Below, in pieces: positions 11,423-16,527 of a DNA stretch of 16,527 nucleotides. Below the pieces are notes generated by a model, which was not told the origin of the DNA, ran no database searches, and worked only from the letters and a program-made list of their open reading frames with translations. This stretch comes from Patescibacteria group bacterium (lineage in GTDB: Bacteria; Patescibacteriota; Minisyncoccia; JAHIHE01). The stretch spans positions 1 to 16,527 of the forward strand of contig JAHIHE010000044.1 in NCBI GenBank assembly GCA_018899995.1, in the 5' to 3' direction. The position numbers and the translations under genes were made by a program. The stretch's first letter is position 1, and each line of letters starts with the position of its first letter.

Positions 11423-12700
11423 ATGGATTTTCACGCAGGATTATTGCCAAAAATTGGAAAAACGACTTTTGATGTCTCGGTTGTTCATTTTTTGTTGATG
11501 TTCGGCTACAAACTTTTCTCGCTATATTATCCGCTGTTTCTGGTTTCAATTGGTTTATCAATAATTAAAGTTGGCTGGGTTTATCTTTTGATATACGGCA
11601 CTATTGCCGCGAGCGCGATTGCGGCGAATTTTTTAATTCATAAAATAAATCCTGCCAAAGTGGCTGCCGCGGGAATTTTCGGATACGGCGTTTACGCTTT
11701 ACTGATGTTGTTTAATACCGGCATCGCAATTTTTTATGCGGCGCAGATTCTGCTTGGCATTTCCGCCGCGCTATGGCTTGTGTCGCTAAAATCAATCATT
11801 ATTGAATCACGACCGGAAAACTATAACCAAAGCTTCGGCTGGTTTTATTCGGCGCCTCAATATGCCTCGGCTTTGGCTCCGGCAATCGGAGGATTGGTTA
11901 TTTACAAATTCGGCTTTGGCGGAGTTTTTGCTTTGAGCGTTTTTATTCAATTTATCAATGCTTTTTACGCCTATTTTAAACTTAATAGAATAAATAGTTT
12001 CGATGGTAAAACTTTTTATAGTGAGCCCCTTGACTATGCTCGGGGTAAACGAAGTCGAAACATTATCACGCCGGTCAAAGCGCAAAATTTTGATTTTAAA
12101 AATCTAAAAGAGAATTACCTTAATATTTTTCACTCGCTTAAAAACGACAGGATTACTTCAATGGCGCTCGCGGTAATATTTGTCGCGTTAATTCTGGGAG
12201 GAATCTACCGCCCCTATTTTGTTTTATTCCTAAAAGATTTGAATTATACCCAAAACGATATTATCGGCTTTTTCTCCCTGCTCTCACTTGTTTTTATTCC
12301 CATAAGCTGGCTTGCGATAAAATTTATCGGTAAAATCTCAAGCTATAAAAATATTTCTTTTGGCGTAATAGCAGATGGAATTATTTTTGTAATCATTGGT
12401 TTGTGGTCAAGTTTTTTAAATTTAATTCAAGTATTTTTGCTTCTATTAGTTGACTCAATAGCCGGATTAATGGTTGGCAGCGGTAAAAGCGGAATGATGG
12501 CGGAAAAATTTGCCAAATTTAAAGAAGAAGCATCAACAATTGATACTATAATTATCGCTCTTGGCCCTGCTATCGGCGGCATCGTCGGCGGCATAGCGAT
12601 TTCTAAAATCGGCTTTGGAGCCACATTTTTATGGAGCGGGGCGATTGTCTTGTTATTGTCTATTATCTTTTTAATCTTCCTCAAAAAGCAACGGCGATAA
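11423..12700 (+). CDS. MFS-type multidrug/solute transporter
   Basis: The 425-residue protein is very hydrophobic with about 12 membrane segments in two halves. N-terminal examples are VVHFLLMFGYKLFSLYYPLFLV and WVYLLIYGTIAASAIAANFLI; C-terminal examples are MALAVIFVALILGGIY, NISFGVIADGIIFVIIGLW, ALGPAIGGIVGGIAI and AIVLLLSIIFLIFLKK. The layout and Gly-rich helices fit the major facilitator superfamily; the substrate cannot be told. The ATG at 11423 (MDFHAGLLPKIGKTTFD) is chosen because codons upstream pass through the leader hairpin and promoter. No Shine-Dalgarno is visible. The cytoplasmic loop between halves (about residues 192-212) contains SEPLDYARGKRSR, encoded by a palindrome-like insert. 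clpB follows after 64 bases with its own -10 box. Confidence 0.85.
   Translation: MDFHAGLLPKIGKTTFDVSVVHFLLMFGYKLFSLYYPLFLVSIGLSIIKVGWVYLLIYGTIAASAIAANFLIHKINPAKVAAAGIFGYGVYALLMLFNTGIAIFYAAQILLGISAALWLVSLKSIIIESRPENYNQSFGWFYSAPQYASALAPAIGGLVIYKFGFGGVFALSVFIQFINAFYAYFKLNRINSFDGKTFYSEPLDYARGKRSRNIITPVKAQNFDFKNLKENYLNIFHSLKNDRITSMALAVIFVALILGGIYRPYFVLFLKDLNYTQNDIIGFFSLLSLVFIPISWLAIKFIGKISSYKNISFGVIADGIIFVIIGLWSSFLNLIQVFLLLLVDSIAGLMVGSGKSGMMAEKFAKFKEEASTIDTIIIALGPAIGGIVGGIAISKIGFGATFLWSGAIVLLLSIIFLIFLKKQRR
12022..12060 (+). repeat. palindrome-like in-frame insert in the transporter loop
   Basis: A GAGCCCC...CTCGGGG arrangement followed by GAAGTCGAAA encodes a polar, Arg-rich stretch in the central loop. 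The arms are imperfect. It resembles the inserts in thiI and the HD gene in placing a short GC-rich dyad at a permissive protein site. Confidence 0.45.
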
Positions 12701-12732
12701 TACTTTTGCTTAACATCCGGCAAATTATGGAG

Positions 12733-12738
12733 TATAAT
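12733..12738 (+). promoter_or_regulatory. -10 box of clpB
   Basis: A perfect TATAAT 26 bases before the ATG; start near 12745 would give a leader of about 20 bases without Shine-Dalgarno. The -35 is weak. No CIRCE-type TTAGCACTC dyad is present, so HrcA control is not supported. Confidence 0.5.
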
Positions 12739-12764
12739 AATTATAAATTTTATCAACATTGTTT

Positions 12765-15443
12765 ATGCCTTTAAATTTTACATCAAAATCGCAAGAAGCG
12801 CTTCAGCGCGCGCATGAAATCGTGATGGAGAAAAACCAGCAGGCGATTGAGCCGATACATTTGTTATACGCCCTGCTTGAGCCGGAAGAGGGGACTCTAT
12901 CAGCAATATTAAGCCGGCTAAACGCTAATTCGGCATTGATAAAACAGCAGGTTCAAAAAGAAATTGACAAAATCCCCGCGCCGGGAGGAGCGGCTGGCCA
13001 GCATGGACTCGGCGAGGCTGGCAGAGGCGCGGGACAAATTTATCTTACTCCGGAAATGAACCAGCTGCTTAACCAGTCGCAAAAAGAAATGGCCAAGATG
13101 AAAGACGAGTTCATTAGCACCGAACATCTGTTCTTGGCAATGCTTGCGGTACCCAACAAAGCCCGGCAGATTTTTGAATCGCAAAAAATTAATTACGAAT
13201 CTGTTTTAAAAATATTGGCGGAAATCAGGGGCGGCCAAAGGGTGACTGATACGGAACCGGAAACAAAATTTCGCGCCATGGAGCGCTATGCCAGAAATCT
13301 TACGCAATTAGCGCGCGAAGGAAAATTGGATCCGGTAATCGGCCGGGACGAAGAAATCAGGCGGGTGATTCAGGTTTTAAGCCGGCGGACCAAAAATAAT
13401 CCCGTGCTTATCGGAGAAGCCGGAACCGGAAAAACCGCGATTGTTGAAGGGCTCGCCCAAAGAATCATTGCCGGCGATGTGCCAGAGTCAATAAAAGGCC
13501 GCGAATTGGTGGCGCTTGATTTGGGCGCGATGGTCGCGGGTTCAAAATTCCGCGGAGAATTTGAAGACCGGCTAAAAGCGGTACTGAAAGAAATCAGCCG
13601 GGCAGCGGGAAAAGTAATGCTGTTTATTGACGAGTTGCATACCTTAGTGGGGGCTGGCGCGGCAGAAGGGGCGATAGACGCTTCCAATCTTCTCAAGCCG
13701 GCGCTGGCGCGGGGAGAACTGCACTGCATCGGCGCGACAACTACGAAAGAATACCAGAAATACATTGAAAAAGACGCCGCGCTTGCGAGAAGATTCCAGC
13801 CGGTAATGGTAAGCGAACCCTCAGTTGAAGATACAATCGCGATGTTAAGAGGGCTGAAAGAGCGCTATGAAATCCATCACGGAGTGCGCATTACCGACAA
13901 TGCCATTGTCGCGGCGGCAAATCTTTCGCACCGCTACATTTCCGACAGGTTCCTGCCTGACAAAGCGGTGGACTTAATTGACGAAGCGACTTCGGCCCTA
14001 AGAATAGCGATAGACAGCATGCCTCCGGAGCTTGACCAGATGAAGCGGGAAATTATCACTCTGGAAATAGAAAAACGGGCGATGGCGAAAGAAAAAGACA
14101 AATTGTCGCTAAAACGCCTGGCCGAAATTCAAAGCCGGCTGGCGGATATTAAGGAAAAAAACAACAATCTTGAAATCCAATGGCGGTCGGAAAAAGAAAT
14201 GATTACCAATATCCGAAATTATAAAAAAGAGATTGACCGATTTAAAAAAGAATCGGAAGAAGCCGAGCGCGCTGCGGAACTGCAGAAAGTGGCGGAAATT
14301 CGCTATGGAAAAATTCCCGAGTTGGATAAAAAAATCAAGGAAGCCCAAAAAAAGCTGGATGAAATTCAAAAAACCGCGCCGATTTTAAAAGAAGAGGTGA
14401 CCGAAGAAGATGTGGCCGCGGTGGTTTCCCGCTGGACCGGAATTCCGGTTTCGCGGATGATGGAATCCGAAGCCATAAAACTGGCGAAAATGGAAGAGGT
14501 CTTGGCAAAACGCGTGGTTGGCCAGAAAGAAGCGCTCGCGGCTGTATCCAATGCCGTGCGCCGGGGCAGGGCAGGGGTAGCCGAGGAAAACCGCCCGACT
14601 GCATCTTTTCTTTTTATGGGACCGACTGGCGTGGGAAAAACAGAGCTTGCCCGGGTATTGGCTGAATTTTTATTTAACGACGAAAACGCGATTATCCGCC
14701 TGGATATGAGCGAATATATGGAAAGGCACGCGGCGGCAAAAATGATCGGCTCGCCGCCCGGATATGTGGGATATGAAGAGGGCGGACAGCTTACCGAAGC
14801 CGTGCGGCATAAGCCGTTCAGTGTTGTTTTGTTTGACGAGATTGAAAAAGCGCATCCGGACACTTTTAATATGCTGCTCCAAATTTTGGACGACGGACGG
14901 CTTACGGACGCCAAGGGCCGCGTGGTGAATTTCAAAAATACGATTATTGTTATGACTTCCAATATCGGAAATGAAATTATCAGGGAGTATTCGGTCCTGG
15001 GATTTACGGAAAAGCGAAAAGCCGGAACCATGCCGAAAAAAGAAATGGAGGAGCGCGTGCAAACCGAACTGCGCTCGCATTTCAGGCCGGAATTTATCAA
15101 CCGGATTGATGAAACGATAATTTTTGGCCAGCTGACCAAAAAGGATCTGGCAAACATCGTTGACATCCAGCTAAACCGCGTCGCGAAACGCCTTGCCGAG
15201 CGGCAGATTACATTTGCGATAACTGAGGGCGCCAAACGGTTATTGGCCAACAAAGGATATGACCCGAATTTCGGGGCAAGGCCGCTGAAGCGGGTAATTC
15301 AAAATCTCATCCTAAATAAGCTCGCGTCTATGACCGTGGAAAGAAAAATTAAAGACGGCGATAAAATAATCATTGACGCGAAGAAAGACGATATTGAAAT
15401 AAGCGTGGTGAAAAATAATAAAAATAATCGCAAAACAAATTAA
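12765..15443 (+). CDS. clpB: ATP-dependent protein disaggregase ClpB
   Basis: ClpB is a hexameric AAA+ unfoldase that threads aggregated proteins with DnaK. The 892-residue product is full length: N-domain with two Clp repeats (1-150; [16 protein letters not shown] and [15 protein letters not shown]), NBD1 with Walker A GEAGTGKT (217-224), Walker B MLFIDELH (285-292), pore loop SKFRGE and Arg finger ALARRF; a complete coiled-coil M-domain (about 420-540); linker [13 protein letters not shown]2 with GPTGVGKT (619-626), pore motif GYVGY, Walker [10 protein letters not shown] (687-695), SNIG sensor 1 and GARPLKR sensor 2. The M-domain separates it from ClpA and ClpC. A Gly/Ala-rich stretch (71-90) extends the N-domain linker. 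The ATG at 12765 is preferred to an upstream TTG because family homology begins at MPLNFT. Confidence 0.97.
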   Translation: MPLNFTSKSQEALQRAHEIVMEKNQQAIEPIHLLYALLEPEEGTLSAILSRLNANSALIKQQVQKEIDKIPAPGGAAGQHGLGEAGRGAGQIYLTPEMNQLLNQSQKEMAKMKDEFISTEHLFLAMLAVPNKARQIFESQKINYESVLKILAEIRGGQRVTDTEPETKFRAMERYARNLTQLAREGKLDPVIGRDEEIRRVIQVLSRRTKNNPVLIGEAGTGKTAIVEGLAQRIIAGDVPESIKGRELVALDLGAMVAGSKFRGEFEDRLKAVLKEISRAAGKVMLFIDELHTLVGAGAAEGAIDASNLLKPALARGELHCIGATTTKEYQKYIEKDAALARRFQPVMVSEPSVEDTIAMLRGLKERYEIHHGVRITDNAIVAAANLSHRYISDRFLPDKAVDLIDEATSALRIAIDSMPPELDQMKREIITLEIEKRAMAKEKDKLSLKRLAEIQSRLADIKEKNNNLEIQWRSEKEMITNIRNYKKEIDRFKKESEEAERAAELQKVAEIRYGKIPELDKKIKEAQKKLDEIQKTAPILKEEVTEEDVAAVVSRWTGIPVSRMMESEAIKLAKMEEVLAKRVVGQKEALAAVSNAVRRGRAGVAEENRPTASFLFMGPTGVGKTELARVLAEFLFNDENAIIRLDMSEYMERHAAAKMIGSPPGYVGYEEGGQLTEAVRHKPFSVVLFDEIEKAHPDTFNMLLQILDDGRLTDAKGRVVNFKNTIIVMTSNIGNEIIREYSVLGFTEKRKAGTMPKKEMEERVQTELRSHFRPEFINRIDETIIFGQLTKKDLANIVDIQLNRVAKRLAERQITFAITEGAKRLLANKGYDPNFGARPLKRVIQNLILNKLASMTVERKIKDGDKIIIDAKKDDIEISVVKNNKNNRKTN

Positions 15444-15462
15444 GGCGGGTCAGATATAGATA

Positions 15463-15532
15463 GGGCAGAATTAACACAATGTCGCATAATGTAGGTTATG
15501 CGACATTGATTGTTATAGTGTCTAATTTGCCC
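15463..15532. terminator. large inverted repeat between convergent clpB and HD gene
   Basis: A perfect 13-bp stem (15477-15489 and 15496-15508) with a 6-base loop TGTAGG is nested in imperfect outer arms GGGCAGAATTAACAC (15463-15477) and GTGTCTAATTTGCCC (15518-15532). No U-run is present. It may act as a bidirectional terminator or be a small palindromic element; the outer right arm runs into the end of the HD gene (stop 15522-15524). Confidence 0.6.
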
Positions 15533-16527
15533 GTTTTTTGAACTCCTGCCTGCCGGCAGGCAGGTTTGCCACCCGTCTTTCTTTTACTCCCCTCAGCAAA
15601 TGCTTTTTAATCGCGTTTTTCGCGCTTATAACGCGTTTAAGATGCTTTTTGGGGCAATATACTCCAATAAACCAGTGGTTCCATTCGGCAGCGTTTAAAG
15701 CGTTAAGCAGCGGTGAAATTTTTTCAAGCGGTTGTTTTTTGCCGGCCCCGATGTCAATAATGATTTTGCTGTCTTTAGCCGCGGGAAATCTCAATATATT
15801 TATCAGCAGCTCGTAATTTTTCAATTTTAGCTCTTTGGCGATTATCCTTTCGGTTTTCTGCGCATCTTGCGGCCCGATCAGCTTATTTAAGTCGCTGAAA
15901 TCCGGCTTTCTGAACACGATTGCTTCCTCGTAAAATTCCCTTCGGTCAAGACGGCCGATTAAACGCGCGGCCGGCGTTTTTGAGTTCCGCAGCCGGGAAA
16001 TCAGGTCTATGTCGTCAAATTTAATAAGATCACCGGCTGAAATTTCCTTGGCTTCCGACGCCTCGCTAAAAGCCGCTCTTAACATCGTATTCGCGATAAC
16101 CGTTTTGTGGTGCATATAAACCATCGCGTACATCAGATAGCGCGAAATCAGAATTGATTCCAGCGCGGGAAGATATTTTATGCCGGCCAGATAATTCTTG
16201 CCGCTGATTGAAAGATTTTTGATGATTACATCCGTCTCAATAACTCCGTACGCGACTCCTGTATAATACGAATCGCGCTTTAAATAATCCAGGCGGTCAA
16301 CATCAATTTGCCCCGATATAAGCTTGCCGAATTTTCCTCTGCCTTGAATCAAATCGCAAACACGATTAACATTCATCCGGGCGTTTTTGATGATTTTTGA
16401 AATTTCATAACCCCTGATTAAATTCAGTGTTTGCTCTTCGTGGTTAAAGCCATTTGTCAGGGCGACGGTGTCTTCTATGGCGTGTGAAAACGGATAATGC
16501 CCCAGATCATGCAAAAGCGCCGCGGCT
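15522..16527 (-). CDS. HD-domain phosphohydrolase, COG1078-like (5' end beyond window)
   Basis: The frame is open to the window edge, where it reads AAALLHDLGHYPFSHAIE. This carries the HD metal-binding pair, so the N-terminus and the first conserved His lie outside. Further in, SGQIDVDRLDYLKRDSYYTGVAYGVIETDVIIKNL matches the COG1078 group of HD phosphohydrolases related to dNTP triphosphohydrolases and SAMHD1, including the last metal-ligand Asp. The catalytic half therefore looks intact. Role in nucleotide hydrolysis is inferred from the family. The C-terminal half (about 180 residues) is less recognisable and ends with ANLPAGRQEFKKRAN, in which LPAGRQ comes from a 20-bp palindrome. The gene is convergent with clpB. 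Confidence 0.85.
   Translation of the reverse strand, partial: AAALLHDLGHYPFSHAIEDTVALTNGFNHEEQTLNLIRGYEISKIIKNARMNVNRVCDLIQGRGKFGKLISGQIDVDRLDYLKRDSYYTGVAYGVIETDVIIKNLSISGKNYLAGIKYLPALESILISRYLMYAMVYMHHKTVIANTMLRAAFSEASEAKEISAGDLIKFDDIDLISRLRNSKTPAARLIGRLDRREFYEEAIVFRKPDFSDLNKLIGPQDAQKTERIIAKELKLKNYELLINILRFPAAKDSKIIIDIGAGKKQPLEKISPLLNALNAAEWNHWFIGVYCPKKHLKRVISAKNAIKKHLLRGVKERRVANLPAGRQEFKKRAN
15545..15564. repeat. 20-bp perfect palindrome inside the HD gene
   Basis: CCTGCCTGCCGGCAGGCAGG is its own reverse complement. It lies seven codons before the stop and encodes LPAGRQ in frame. A GC-rich block in an AT-rich gene, it looks inserted. Confidence 0.9.

Noticed and set aside
12700..12765. 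CIRCE/HrcA heat-shock operator before clpB
   Set aside because: No TTAGCACTC-N9-GAGTGCTAA dyad or close variant is present in the 64-base interval.

Overview
The window looks like chromosome from an AT-rich, small-genome bacterium of the Candidate Phyla Radiation (Patescibacteria, most likely a Parcubacteria-type lineage). This is an inference. It rests on lysine-rich proteins, the near absence of Shine-Dalgarno sequences before most genes, a short membrane protein with a sunset-like C-terminal domain, a SleB-type hydrolase with no signal peptide, and many short palindromes scattered between and inside genes. TGA is used as an ordinary stop (positions 677, 993, 5935, 9814 and 10119), so this is not the UGA-glycine code of Gracilibacteria or Absconditabacteria. 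No tRNA, rRNA, CRISPR array or transposase gene was seen.

Layout. Positions 1-1000 hold the tail of an unknown charged protein, a 50-residue basic protein, and a MoaD/ThiS-like beta-grasp protein flanked by 35-bp imperfect direct repeats. From 5518 down to 993 the minus strand carries a Trm11-like THUMP methyltransferase, a SleB-domain cell wall hydrolase directly abutting a membrane-anchored TolB-like propeller protein, ribosomal protein L27 (rpmA), and a 112-residue orphan with its own promoter, Shine-Dalgarno and terminator. A small plus-strand membrane protein (5536-5937) is divergent from the methyltransferase and converges, stop against stop, with a RecB-like PD-(D/E)XK/Fe-S nuclease (7062-5938). 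That nuclease shares a compact divergent promoter region with thiI (7128-8393).

The accessory-looking part is 8394-11340. A roughly 780-bp spacer packed with eight successive inverted repeats leads to a consensus sigma70 promoter with an operator-like dyad. A structured leader and three tandem TPR genes follow, each preceded by the same GAGGTG-type ribosome binding site, and the unit ends in a clear intrinsic terminator. A 30-bp sequence lies in opposite orientation on the two sides of this cassette (8802-8831 and 11105-11134). From 11312 onward come an MFS-type transporter with a strong hairpin just upstream of its start, the disaggregase clpB, and, convergent to it, a 5'-truncated HD-domain phosphohydrolase of the COG1078 type.

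The two most unusual themes are: (i) palindromic or tandem elements inserted in frame into conserved genes (three sites in thiI, one each in the transporter and the HD protein), with one palindrome occurring both inside thiI and between genes; and (ii) the autonomous, palindrome-bounded TPR cassette, whose translation signals differ from those of most of its neighbours.
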